64,000 bases of DNA from positions 34,167 to 98,166 of the forward strand of contig PLZB01000085.1 of NCBI GenBank assembly GCA_003151955.1, given 5' to 3'. Positions 23,834-32,554 of this stretch are shown piece after piece. Positions within the stretch are counted from its first letter, which is position 1, and each line of letters opens with the position of its first letter. Source of the DNA: Acidimicrobiaceae bacterium (lineage in GTDB: Bacteria; Actinomycetota; Acidimicrobiia; Acidimicrobiales; UBA8190). The position numbers were made by a program, and so were the translations under genes. The notes below the pieces were generated by a model that did not search any database, had not been told where the DNA came from, and saw only the letters and a list, made by a program, of their open reading frames with translations.

Positions 23834-26029
23834 TCAGGTGGCCAGGCCGACCTCGTCGAGGATGAAGGCCAGGACGAAGGCCTCCTCCTTCCAGGCCTCG
23901 TAGCGGCCGGAGGGCCCGGCGTGGCCGGCCTCGAGCTCGACCTTCAGGAGGATCCGGCCCTCGGGGTCGGCCCGGCGGAGCTTCTGGACCCACTTGGCCG
24001 GCTCCCAGAAGCCCACCCGGGGGTCCTCCAGGCCGGCGGTGGCCAGGATGTCGGGGTAGCGGCCGGGCCGGACCCCGTCGTAGGGGGTGTAGGCCTTCAT
24101 GGCCTCGTAGATGGCCGGGTCGGCCCCCGGGTTCCCCCACTCCTCCCACTCGATCACGGTGAGGGGGAGGGTCTCGTCGAGGATGGTGGTCAGGCAGTCG
24201 ACGAAGGGGACCTCGGCCACGAGGGCCCGGAACCGGTCCGGGGCCAGGTTGGCCACGGCCCCGATGAGGAGCCCCCCGGCCGAGCCCCCCCGGCCCACCA
24301 GCTGGGCCGGGTCGACGAAGCGCTGCTCGACGAGGGTGGCGGCGCAGGCCACGAAGTCGGTGAAGGTGTTGGCCTTGGCCAGCATCTTCCCCTCCTCGTA
24401 CCAGCGTCGGCCCATCTCCCCCCCGCCCCGGACGTGGGCGATGGCGTAGACGAAGCCCCGGTCGAGGAGGCTGAGGCGGATGGAGGAGAAGACGGGGTCC
24501 ATGGAGGCCTCGTAGGAGCCGTAGCCGTAGAGGAGGCCGGGGGCGGTCCCGTCCCGGGGGGTGTCGGCCCGGCGGACGATCGAGATGGGGACCCGGGTCC
24601 CGTCCGGGGCCGTGGCCCAGACCCGCTCCGTGACGTAGTCGCCGGGCTCGTAGCCCCCGAGGACGACCTGGCGCTTGCGGAGGACCGTCTCCCCCGTCAC
24701 GAGGTCGAGGTCGGAGACGGAGCGGGGGGTGACGAGGGAGGAGTACTCGTAGCGCAGGACGGTGCTCCCGAACTCGGGGTTCGGCCCCCCCCACGACGTC
24801 GAGGGCAGCTCGGGGGCGGGGACCAGCCGTCCCTCCCCCAACGGCTCCCCCCAGGGTCCGGCCCCCCCGGCGGGGTCGATTCCCAGGGTGTGGACCCGGA
24901 TCCGGGCCACCCCTTCGAGGCGCTCGTAGGCCACGAGGTGGCCGGCGAAGATGTCGACGCCGTCGAGACGGACGTCGGGACGGTGGGGGATGACCTCCCG
25001 CCAGCGGGCCCGGACGGGGTCGGTGTCGGGGGCGGCCACCAGCCGGAAGTTCTCGGCCCCGTCGTTGGTCATGATGAGGAGGTGGTCCCGGTGGTGCTCG
25101 AGGCCGTACTCCACCCCCTGCCGTCTGGGCTCGACCAGCCGGAACTCCCCCCCGGGGTCGTCGGCGGCCAGGATGTGGGCCTCCGAGGTCACCTTGGACT
25201 GGAGCTCGAGGACGACGAAGACCCCGTCCTTGGTCCGGCCCACTCCCAGGTGGAACCGCTCGTCGGCCTCCTCGAAGAGGAGGTCGTCGTCGGCCGGGGG
25301 GGTCCCGACCCGGTGACGCCAGAGCTGGTGGGGCCGGTTGGCGGCGTCGGGCCGGGTGTAGAAGACGGTCCGGTCGTCGTTGGCCCAGGCCAGTCCGTAG
25401 GAGGTCCCCTCGATCTCCTCGGCGGGGTCCTCCCCGGCGTGCCCGCTCCCGACCAGCTCCCGGAACCGGAGGGTGAACCGCTCGTCCCCGGTCGTGTCGA
25501 CGGCCAGGGCCAGGCGGCCTCCACCGGGGCTCACCGAGAGGTTGGCCACGTCGAAGTAGGCGTGGCCCTCGGCCAGGGCGTTCTCGTCGAGGAGGATCTC
25601 CTCGTCGGCCCAGGTCTCGCCTGGATTCGATCCCTCCGGAGCGGTCGGGGGGGTGGCCGGGTCCCGGTCGGGGCTCTCGACAGGGAGCCGGCAGTGGATG
25701 GCGTAGGCCTGGCCCTCCACCGTCCGCTGGTAGTACCACCAGCGGTCCTTGCGGACCGGGACGGAGAGGTCCGTCTCCACGATCCGGGCCCGGATCTCGG
25801 CGAAGAGCTCCTCCCGGAGGGGGGCCAGGTGGGCGGTGGCGTAGTCGGTCCAGGCGTTCTCGGCCCGGAGGTGCTCGACGACGGCCGGGTCGTCCCGGTC
25901 CCGGAGCCAGAACCAGTCGTCGACCCGCCGGTCCCCGTGGGTCTCGAGGACGGTGGGCCGGCGCTCGGCCCGGGGGGCGGAGGGCACCGGGGCCGGGACG
26001 GCCTGGAGGGGGGAGGGGGTGGGGTCCAC
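23834..26029 (-). CDS. ptrB: oligopeptidase B-like S9A serine peptidase
   Basis: About 731 residues: an N-terminal seven-bladed propeller (DDWFWLRDRDDPAVVEHLRAEN at its entry) and a C-terminal alpha/beta hydrolase domain. The nucleophile Ser is in GRGGSAGGLL, the catalytic Asp is near EDPRVGFWEPAKW, and His is in EAGHAG. Oligopeptidase B cleaves short peptides after Arg/Lys in the cytoplasm; no signal peptide is present. The GTG at 26029 was preferred; the frame runs open to 26146 but would overlap the shared promoter region with sufB, from which the gene diverges. Confidence 0.88.
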   Translation of the reverse strand: MDPTPSPLQAVPAPVPSAPRAERRPTVLETHGDRRVDDWFWLRDRDDPAVVEHLRAENAWTDYATAHLAPLREELFAEIRARIVETDLSVPVRKDRWWYYQRTVEGQAYAIHCRLPVESPDRDPATPPTAPEGSNPGETWADEEILLDENALAEGHAYFDVANLSVSPGGGRLALAVDTTGDERFTLRFRELVGSGHAGEDPAEEIEGTSYGLAWANDDRTVFYTRPDAANRPHQLWRHRVGTPPADDDLLFEEADERFHLGVGRTKDGVFVVLELQSKVTSEAHILAADDPGGEFRLVEPRRQGVEYGLEHHRDHLLIMTNDGAENFRLVAAPDTDPVRARWREVIPHRPDVRLDGVDIFAGHLVAYERLEGVARIRVHTLGIDPAGGAGPWGEPLGEGRLVPAPELPSTSWGGPNPEFGSTVLRYEYSSLVTPRSVSDLDLVTGETVLRKRQVVLGGYEPGDYVTERVWATAPDGTRVPISIVRRADTPRDGTAPGLLYGYGSYEASMDPVFSSIRLSLLDRGFVYAIAHVRGGGEMGRRWYEEGKMLAKANTFTDFVACAATLVEQRFVDPAQLVGRGGSAGGLLIGAVANLAPDRFRALVAEVPFVDCLTTILDETLPLTVIEWEEWGNPGADPAIYEAMKAYTPYDGVRPGRYPDILATAGLEDPRVGFWEPAKWVQKLRRADPEGRILLKVELEAGHAGPSGRYEAWKEEAFVLAFILDEVGLAT

Positions 26030-26074
26030 GGACGGGATCTTGGCAGATCTGCGGGCCTCCGCTCCTCCCGAGGG

Positions 26075-26111
26075 TCGACCCCGACCCCCCGGGTTGTTAC
26101 TATCTAGATAG
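26075..26111 (+). promoter_or_regulatory. sufB promoter with 12-bp palindrome over the -10
   Basis: TCGACC (26075-26080) and TACTAT (26098-26103), 17 bases apart, fit a promoter reading toward sufB. The perfect palindrome CTATCTAGATAG (26100-26111) overlaps the -10 and could be an operator for an Fe-S-sensing repressor, although no regulator gene is adjacent. Confidence 0.5.
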
Positions 26112-26160
26112 GAGAAATCCCCGGGGACTCCGGGCGACCCCCCCAACGCAGGAGAGACCT

Positions 26161-27561
26161 ATGGCCACCACAGATCTCGATCTCGGTCGCTACAAGCTGG
26201 GCTGGAGCGACGTCGACACCTCGGTCTACAAGCCCAAGAAGGGCCTCTCCGAGGGCGTCGTCCGGGACATGTCCGAGCGCAAGGGCGAGCCTGACTGGAT
26301 GCTGAAGTTCCGGCTCCGGTCCCTCCAGAAGTTCTGGGCCAAGCCCATGGCCCCCTGGTTCGCCGTCAACATGCCCGACCTCGACTTCGACGACATCTAC
26401 TACTACGTCAAGCCCACCGACCATCAGGTCGACGCCTGGGACGACCTCCCCGAGTCGATCAAGAACACCTACGAGAAGCTCGGGATCCCCGAGGCCGAGC
26501 GGAAGTACCTGGCCGGAGTGACCAGTCAGTACGATTCGGAAGTCGTTTACCACCGGAACCGGGTCGAGCTCGAGGCCCAGGGCGTCCTCTTCTGCGACAT
26601 GGACACCGCCGTCCGGGACTACCCCGAGATCGTCCGGAAGTGGTTCGGGACGATCATCCCGCCCAACGACAACAAGTTCGCCGCCCTCAACTCGGCCGTC
26701 TGGTCCGGGGGATCCTTCATCTACGTCCCCCCCGGCGTCAACGTCGAGATGCCCCTCCAGGCCTACTTCCGGATCAACACGGAGAACATGGGCCAGTTCG
26801 AGCGGACCCTGATCATCGCCGACGAGGGCTCCCAGGTGCACTACGTCGAGGGCTGCTCCGCCCCCGTCTACACCTCCGACTCGCTCCACTCCGCCGTGGT
26901 CGAGCTCGTGGCGCTTCCCGGTTCTCGCATTACATACACGACCATTCAAAACTGGTCCAATAACGTCTATAATCTCGTTACAAAGAGGGCTAGGGCAGAA
27001 GCCGAATCACATGTCGAATGGATCGATGGCAACATCGGAAGTCGTTTGACTATGAAGTATCCTTCTGTTTATCTTGTAGGACCAAAAGCTTCTGGCGAGG
27101 TTCTTTCTGTCGCCTACGCCGGTCCCGGCCAGCACCAGGACGCCGGGGCCAAGATGGTCCACGCCGCCCCCGAGACCACCTCGACGATCGTCTCCAAGTC
27201 CATCTCCAAGGACGGCGGGATCTCCACCTACCGGGGTCTCGTCCGGGTGGAGGAGGGGGCCAAGAACTCCAAGAGCTTCGTCCGCTGCGACGCCCTCATC
27301 CTCGACGAGGAGTCCACCTCCGAGACCAAGCCCTACATGGAGGTCCAGGAGCGCGACGCCCAGATCGGCCACGAGGCCACCGTCTCGAAGGTCGGCGAGG
27401 ACCAGCTCTTCTACCTCATGTCCCGGGGACTCTCCGAGGCCCAGGCCATGGGCATGGTCGTCAACGGCTTCATCGAGCCCATCACCCGGACCCTCCCCAT
27501 GGAGTACGCCGTGGAGTGGAGCCGGCTCATCGAGCTCCAGATGGAGGGCTCGGTCGGCTGA
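26161..27561 (+). CDS. sufB: Fe-S cluster assembly scaffold SufB
   Basis: 466 residues. SufB with SufC and SufD builds Fe-S clusters from SufS/SufU-derived sulfur. Family motifs include YDSEVVYH, FIYVPPGVNVEMPLQAYFR, VHYVEGC (Cys232), TTIQNWSNNVYNLVTKRA, EWIDGNIGSRLTMKYP and GHEATVSKVGEDQLFYLMSRG. A strong AGGAGAG site precedes the ATG. Between about 26911 and 27111 (residues 251-317) codon use switches to A/T-ending codons (AAA, TCA, AGT, CGT, GAA), although the protein sequence stays fully conserved. sufB is cut off from sufD by 6.4 kb of unrelated DNA, unlike the usual sufBDC order. Confidence 0.95.
   Translation: MATTDLDLGRYKLGWSDVDTSVYKPKKGLSEGVVRDMSERKGEPDWMLKFRLRSLQKFWAKPMAPWFAVNMPDLDFDDIYYYVKPTDHQVDAWDDLPESIKNTYEKLGIPEAERKYLAGVTSQYDSEVVYHRNRVELEAQGVLFCDMDTAVRDYPEIVRKWFGTIIPPNDNKFAALNSAVWSGGSFIYVPPGVNVEMPLQAYFRINTENMGQFERTLIIADEGSQVHYVEGCSAPVYTSDSLHSAVVELVALPGSRITYTTIQNWSNNVYNLVTKRARAEAESHVEWIDGNIGSRLTMKYPSVYLVGPKASGEVLSVAYAGPGQHQDAGAKMVHAAPETTSTIVSKSISKDGGISTYRGLVRVEEGAKNSKSFVRCDALILDEESTSETKPYMEVQERDAQIGHEATVSKVGEDQLFYLMSRGLSEAQAMGMVVNGFIEPITRTLPMEYAVEWSRLIELQMEGSVG
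26911..27111 (+). other. AT-rich, foreign-codon patch inside sufB
   Basis: About 200 bp with roughly 44% GC inside a gene and neighbourhood near 70% GC. About 40 of 66 codons end in A or T here, against almost none on either side. The reading frame and conserved protein sequence are uninterrupted, so this is a replaced segment and not an insertion. Confidence 0.85.
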
Positions 27562-28072
27562 GGTCGGAGGCGGTCAGCCATCCAGTCGCGTGGTGAAGCT
27601 GGCTGATTGCCGGTCGGATGACCTTTTCCCAGTCCCAGTCGCCTTGGGATTCGAGGATGATCCGGGCGATGTGGAGCCACGTTCCCCAACCGCCGATGAC
27701 GACGGCATCGGGATAGTTGGGGCTGCCGACGAGATCCGGCATGGCGCAAGGACCTCATCGGGATCGGGGGAGTAGGCGTAGACGACCGAGTAGTCCGACA
27801 CCCTGTTCGAGAACCTTCGGGCATAGCCGGCCGCACCGGTCAGGGTCGCCGTCGCCGGGAGCCGGGCCTCGATGTCGTCGACCGCCAGCCCGGTGTGGAC
27901 GGTGAGTGGCTTGTCCCGGCGGAGGCGCCGATGTCCGGCCCAGTGCAGCAGGAGGCGGATCGGGTCATAGACGATGAGGCCGTTCTAACTCTCCTCCACA
28001 GCTCCCATCTCCCTCGGAGCGACGCGCCTCGATCAGCAGCTGGCGCCACACGATCTCCGTCTTCGACAACAT
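27527..28072 (-). pseudogene. decayed winged-helix/AbiEi-type DNA-binding gene
   Basis: Three minus-strand pieces in different frames together resemble one actinobacterial protein. The start MLSKTEIVWRQLLIEARR (from 28072, with CAGGGAACGG before it) runs into a stop at about 27967. A second piece NGLIVYDPIRLLLHWAGHRR through YSVVYAYSPDPDEVLA follows (about 27990-27735). A third runs from DLVGSPNYPDAVVIGG to HHATGWL, ending at 27527 inside the 3' end of sufB. At least one internal deletion (the winged-helix region) and two frame changes are needed to join them, so the gene is dead. The family resemblance is from memory and tentative. Confidence 0.6.
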
Positions 28073-28129
28073 CCGTTCCCTGTACAGGAGTTTTCACTTT
28101 TCGATGAGAACCCCAGTTGGACGGCAGGC

Positions 28130-29437
28130 TCAGCCCTTGACCGGGAATGTCGGGAAGGCAACGAGCTGCCAGTTCCGTCCCCCGTCGGTGGTGATCTCGA
28201 CCCCGGCTCCGGCGGGTGGGTTCCCGCTCACCAGGTTGCCGCCCACCCCGGCCGCGCAGTCGTTGTCGGTGCTGCAGCTGACCGACGACACGGCGGAGTT
28301 CCCCCCGAGCTGGAGCTGCATCTGCCAGCTGGTCCCCCCGTCGGAGGTGCCCAGGACGACGCCCTGGTCGTAGGGGCGCTGGTAGGGGCCGCCGGTGCTG
28401 CCGCCGCCGAAGATGTCGTCGGTGCCGGTGATCGTTCCGGTCAGGAGGCAGACGTCGGCCGACGGGCAGGAGAGACCGTTGACCTCGCCCACCCAGGGGA
28501 CCGTCTCGGCCAGGGTCCAGGACCGGCCCCCGTCGTTGGTCGAAGCCAGCGACAGTTTGGTCCCGAAGTACCCCGATCCAACGAGGGTGGCCAGCGCCGT
28601 GCACTGGAGGGGTCCGGAGCAGCTGACCTCGTCGAGCGAGGTGGCCGCCGGGGGCACCGATCCCGTGGACCAGGTGGCTCCCCCGTCGGTGGTCACCGTC
28701 GTCAGGGCGGCCTGGTCGCCGTCGGATCCCACGGCGACGCAGTCGTCGACGGTGCTGCAGGTCCCGCCCCCGATCCGCTCCACCAGGGGAGCCGGATGGT
28801 GCGGGGCCGGTTTCGGCGCCGGGGGGATGTCGACCAGGGTGGTCCACGTCAGGCCGCCGTCGGTGGAGCGGATGAGCCGGCTTCCGTCGGCCCCGTAGCA
28901 CCAGCTCCCCGGGTCGCAGTGGAACCGGTACGGCGCGTCGTGGCCGTCCACCGGGGGGTCGGCCGGCACTGTCGCCGGGGTCAGGGTGCTCCCGCCGTCG
29001 TCGCTGGCGTCGACGATCGAGGGCTGGCCAGCTCCTGGCACCACGCACCTCGATACCGACGAGCAGCTGACGCGGACCGGAGCGATCGGAAACGTGGTCC
29101 GGAGGTTCCCGACGGCGTTGCCGCTTCCGGTTACGGCCAGTCGGGCCCCGGTGAGCGTTCCCCAGGCCCAACGGATGCGTGCCGTTCCGTGGAGGGCCAA
29201 CGGGGCCGTCGTGGCGGTCACGACGCAGGTCGTCGTGGTCGGGCAGGAGATGTCGGCGATGCTGTCGTAGCGGCCCGACGCCGACGGCGGCCCGTCGATC
29301 CAGAAGGCTCCCCCGGAGAAGCCCTTCTCCCAGTCGAGAGTGCCCAGGTACGACCGCTCGCCGTGGGCGGGAAGGATTGCCAGAATGGCAACGCCGACGG
29401 CCACGACGAGGACGGTCCGGCTCCGCAGGTAGAGGTG
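28130..29437 (-). pseudogene. C-terminal propeller part of a frameshifted membrane protein
   Basis: Open frame of about 436 codons with one hydrophobic helix near its start (VLVVAVGVAILAILPAHGE), followed by an extracytoplasmic domain of BNR/photosynthesis-stability-factor-like repeats. Examples are STDGGLTWTTL, TTDGGATWST, STNDGGRSWTLA and TSDGGTSWQM, alternating with Cys-rich strands such as CSTVDDCVAVGSDG and CPSADVCLLTG. The frame has no good start codon where homology begins. Adding one G in the GGG at 29438-29440 would fuse it in frame to the membrane region encoded upstream. It is either the 3' half of a broken gene or a victim of a one-base sequence error. Confidence 0.65.
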
Positions 29438-30015
29438 CCCTGACGGAGCGGTCCGACGGCGGCCACGACGGCGACGCCGGCGACAAAGAAAAGGGCCACC
29501 CCCATGTCGATCGTGGAGCGGTTGATGAAGAAGAACGGAGAAGCCGTCAACTCCCCGGGACCGCCGGATGATGCCAACACGGCCACGATCCCCACCGGCA
29601 GGGCCACCACCACCGCCGAGAGGAGGTCCCGGCGCCGGGCCGTGGCCAGGCTGACCGGGGGGTCGGCGGGTTGCCCTGACATCCGGAGGGCGGCCACCGC
29701 GCCCGCCCCGCACAGCAGAGCCCCGGCCGCCAGGGGTAGGAGGAATGCCGCAGCCGCCCCCCAGTCGACCCGGCCCGGCTCGACGATGCTGGCCGGTCGG
29801 GGGAAGACCACTGGGAGCTGCCGCTGGACGATTCCTACGACCGTCCCGACGGTGAAGGCGGCCAGGACGACCGCCTCGGCCGCCAGCGCCACGCCTAGAC
29901 CCCGGAGGGATAGGTACCAGGTCCAGGCCCGGTGCAACCCCGGAAGGGTGAACTGCCGCTGCCATATACCCGGACGGGGGTCGTCGTCCCCGCCGCTCGG
30001 ATCCCCCCCGTCCAC
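29438..30015 (-). pseudogene. N-terminal multi-helix part of the same frameshifted protein
   Basis: From a GTG at 30015 the frame codes a short soluble leader (RPGIWQRQFTLPGLHRAWTW) and at least four hydrophobic helices: VALAAEAVVLAAFTVGTVVG, AAFLLPLAAGALLCGAGAV, AVVVALPVGIVAVLASS and MGVALFFVAGVAVVAAVG. After VGPLRQG the frame continues as nonsense (Arg/Ser/Pro-rich) to a stop at 29218, while the sensible sequence continues in another frame (GHLYLRSRTVLVV). The intact protein would be an integral membrane sensor-like protein with an external propeller, of unknown role. Other GTG codons upstream (for example 30063) are possible starts. Confidence 0.6.
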
Positions 30016-30093
30016 CGGTCCATTGTCCCACGGGAGCCGGCCGTCCTCTGGGCCCTTCCCCACCCCGGGAGGTGGCAGGATGGGAGGGTGCCG

Positions 30094-30441
30094 ATGCGCG
30101 AGGAGTGCAAGCACTTTCAGAGCCGGACCTACGCCTCGGGCGAGGTGGCCCGGTTCTGCGAGTTGGATCTGGCCCCCGAGGCTCCCTGGCGCTGCCCCGA
30201 CAATTGTCCCAAGTACGAGCGTCGCCTGGCCGACGCCGGCTGGGTCCACGGCAGCCTCGTGGAGCCCGCCCTCGAGGACGAGCCCGGGACCGGAGGCCCC
30301 GAGACCATCGCCCTCCTGGACCAGGCCGAGGACATCGTGAACGCCATCGTCCCCGACGCCCTGGCCGAGGCCGAGCGGAACCGGGCCGCGGTCGAGGCGA
30401 AGTCGAACCGGAAGCGCCGCTGGCCCTGGCAGCGCCACTAG
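30094..30441 (+). CDS. small cysteine-motif protein of unknown function
   Basis: 115 residues. Four cysteines in the first 40 residues (EECKHFQ, RFCELD, WRCPDNCPKYE) form a C-x15-C-x10-C-x3-C pattern that could bind zinc or an Fe-S cluster. The C-terminal half is acidic then ends in a basic tail (KSNRKRRWPWQRH). The ATG at 30094 was chosen because GGGAGG lies 6 bases upstream; a GTG at 30088 is in frame. It resembles a small conserved actinobacterial family without known function. Confidence 0.65.
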   Translation: MREECKHFQSRTYASGEVARFCELDLAPEAPWRCPDNCPKYERRLADAGWVHGSLVEPALEDEPGTGGPETIALLDQAEDIVNAIVPDALAEAERNRAAVEAKSNRKRRWPWQRH

Positions 30442-30494
30442 GTTCATCTCGACCGGGCCGGAGCATCCGGGCCTGAGGAAAGAGACGCGGGACA

Positions 30495-30674
30495 ATGGGC
30501 TGGGACACGAAGGACCAGGCCAGCCATCTCCACCGGTTCTGGGTCGACTTCGGCCACCAGGTCGACGTGGAGCGGATCAGAGCCGACTTCGTCGGGTCGG
30601 GGGCCCCTACGAGCTGGCCTGGCCGTCGGCCGGATCTCGAAGAAGAAGGTCAAGTACAACCGGTAGGAGGGTGA
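30495..30674 (+). pseudogene. possible remnant of a small gene
   Basis: An ATG at 30495 opens a 59-codon frame (MGWDTKDQASHLHRFW, then VDVERIRADFVG) that becomes Pro/Arg-rich after about residue 36. In another frame the same DNA encodes a plausible C-terminus, AVGRISKKKVKYNR, ending at 30666. This suggests a deletion or frameshift in a once longer gene. No family recognised. Confidence 0.25.
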
Positions 30675-31027
30675 TGTCCAGCGACGAGGTCGACGCCTAC
30701 CTGGTCGGCGTGGAGGAGCCCAAGCGGTCCACCCTGGAGGCCCTCCGGGCCACCATCGTCCAGGCCGTCCCCGGTGTCGAGGAGGGGATCTCCTACAAGA
30801 TGCCGGCCTTCCGGCTCCGGGGGACGGTGATCGCCGGGTTCGCCGCCTTCAAGGGGCATCTGAGCTACCTCCCTCACAGCGGATCCGTCCTCGCCGAGCT
30901 GGCCGACGACCTCGCCGGCTATGGCCAGACGAAGGGGGCCCTCCAGTTCCCCGTGGACACGCCCCTCCCGACGGCCCTGGTGGAGAAGCTCCTGGCCGTC
31001 CGGATCAGGCAGGCCTTCCCCGAGTAG
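30674..31027 (+). CDS. DUF1801/YdhG-like protein
   Basis: 117 residues: VDAYLVGVEEPKRSTLEALR, EGISYKMPAFRLRGTVIAGF, GHLSYLPHSGS and GALQFPVDTPLP are the standard landmarks of DUF1801 proteins, small cytoplasmic alpha/beta proteins. Some relatives have been linked to iron delivery (frataxin-like fold). A link to the surrounding Suf genes is tempting but unproven. AGGAGG is only 3-4 bases from the ATG at 30674; a GTG at 30671 is an alternative start. Confidence 0.8.
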   Translation: MSSDEVDAYLVGVEEPKRSTLEALRATIVQAVPGVEEGISYKMPAFRLRGTVIAGFAAFKGHLSYLPHSGSVLAELADDLAGYGQTKGALQFPVDTPLPTALVEKLLAVRIRQAFPE

Positions 31028-31035
31028 ACCCCCAG

Positions 31036-31041
31036 TAGGGT
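31036..31041 (+). promoter_or_regulatory. -10 element TAGGGT for the 31049 gene
   Basis: TAGGGT, 7-base gap to the GTG at 31049; it favours that codon over the GTG at 31040. Confidence 0.4.
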
Positions 31042-31048
31042 GTGGCCG

Positions 31049-32539
31049 GTGAACGGCAGAAGGGGGAGGGGCCGGGTGGCCCTGGTGCTGCTGTGCGGCG
31101 CCATCCTGGCCGCGTGTGGAGGAGCCGGTAGCACCACGGCGTCGTCACCCACGCCCCAACCCCGCCCGACTGGGCCGGCGGCCGTCCTGACCGGGCCGCT
31201 CACCGCCGGCACCGGCGTCTTCATCGGTTCCCCCGTCACCGTGAACCTCCAGCAGGCCGGCTACGTCGAGCAGGAATTCGACGCCTCGGGCACCGCTACC
31301 TCCTACCGGGACAGCGGTGCCCTGACCGCCGACGGCCACTGGTCCTTCGTCCCGAACGGCACCGCCCCCTACCGGACCCGGGTGCTGGTCCGGAGGACCG
31401 CCGACCCGGCCAGGTTCAGCGGGACGGTCGTCGTCGAGTGGCTGAACGTGAGTGGCGGGGTCGACGCCGACCCGGACTGGGCCACCCTCCACGACGAGCT
31501 CATCCGCCAGGGGGACATCTGGGTGGGGGTCTCGGCCCAGCTCATCGGGGTCATGGGTGGGCCGGTCCTGGTGACGGTGCCGGGGGTGGCCGGCGCCGGC
31601 GTGGTGGGCGCCGGCCTCGTCAAGATCGACCCGGCCCGCTACGGGAACCTCAGCCATCCCGGCGACGGCTTCTCCTTCGACATCTACACCCAGGTGGCCC
31701 GGGCCGCCCGGGCCGGGAACGGCCTGGGCGGGCTGAAGCCCCGGACCGTGTTGGCCATCGGGGAGTCCCAGTCGGCCTTCGCCCTCGTGACCTACTACGA
31801 CGGTGTCCAGCCCCTCACCGGCGAATTCGACGGCTTCTTCGTCCACAGCCGGGGCGCCGTCGGGCTCCCGCTGGTCGGCCCCGGAGCATCGGCCGACCTG
31901 GCCAGCGCCATCGCCGGCACCCCCGTGATCTTCCGGACCGACCAGCCCGCCCCCGTCCTCGACGTCCAGTCGGAGTCGGACGTCACCAGCGTCCTCGACT
32001 CCTACCGGGCCCGCCAGGACGACAGCGACCGGTTCCGGCTCTGGGAGGTCACCGGCACGGCCCACGCCGACGCCCACCTCCTCGGGTCCACCGCCGGGGC
32101 CATCGACTGCGGCGTCCCCATCAACAACGGCCCGATGTACCTCGTGGCCGAGGCCGGGCTCGGCGCCCTCACCACCTGGGTTCGCACCGGCCGGGCCCCG
32201 GTCACCGCCCCCCGCATCGAGGTGGCCCCCGGGGCCACACCCCAGGTCCAACGCGACCCCGACGGGATCGCCCTGGGCGGCATCCGGACGCCGCCCGTCG
32301 ACGTGCCGGTGGCGACCCTCTCCGGGGCGCCGAGCCCGAACCCGTCGGTGATCTGCCTCCTCCTCGGCTCGACCACGCCCTTCACGGCCGGCCGGCTGGC
32401 CCAGCTCTACCCCTCGCCCGCCGCCTACCTGGCCCGGTACGACGCCGACGCCGATGCCACCATCAGGGCCGGCTTCGTCCTGCCCGAGGACCGCACCGGC
32501 CTCCTGGCCTTCGCCGATCCCTCCGCTCTGGCCGGCTGA
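31049..32539 (+). CDS. lipoprotein of the alpha/beta hydrolase domain family (Abhydrolase_10-like)
   Basis: About 496 residues with a lipoprotein signal (RVALVLLCGAILAAC, lipobox LAAC), so it should be diacylglyceryl-modified and surface-anchored. The mature region has VVEWLNVSGGVDADPDW and the nucleophile-like elbow GESQSAFALVTYYDGVQP, which fit the large alpha/beta hydrolase-domain proteins (about 450 residues) of unknown substrate. The late His is probably in VTGTAHADAH. It is flanked by the convergent dienoyl-CoA isomerase gene. Confidence 0.75.
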   Translation: MNGRRGRGRVALVLLCGAILAACGGAGSTTASSPTPQPRPTGPAAVLTGPLTAGTGVFIGSPVTVNLQQAGYVEQEFDASGTATSYRDSGALTADGHWSFVPNGTAPYRTRVLVRRTADPARFSGTVVVEWLNVSGGVDADPDWATLHDELIRQGDIWVGVSAQLIGVMGGPVLVTVPGVAGAGVVGAGLVKIDPARYGNLSHPGDGFSFDIYTQVARAARAGNGLGGLKPRTVLAIGESQSAFALVTYYDGVQPLTGEFDGFFVHSRGAVGLPLVGPGASADLASAIAGTPVIFRTDQPAPVLDVQSESDVTSVLDSYRARQDDSDRFRLWEVTGTAHADAHLLGSTAGAIDCGVPINNGPMYLVAEAGLGALTTWVRTGRAPVTAPRIEVAPGATPQVQRDPDGIALGGIRTPPVDVPVATLSGAPSPNPSVICLLLGSTTPFTAGRLAQLYPSPAAYLARYDADADATIRAGFVLPEDRTGLLAFADPSALAG

Positions 32540-32554
32540 GCGGCCGGGAGCCGG

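Noticed and set aside
23921..26107. A 728-codon plus-strand open frame
   Set aside because: Antisense of oligopeptidase B; Val/Gly/Asp-rich with no recognisable domain.
26854..27111. An intein inside sufB
   Set aside because: The SufB protein is continuous with normal length; only codon use changes, so no intein is present.
29400..29460. Programmed ribosomal frameshift in the membrane-propeller gene
   Set aside because: No slippery heptamer or obvious downstream structure; a one-base loss in GGG is simpler.
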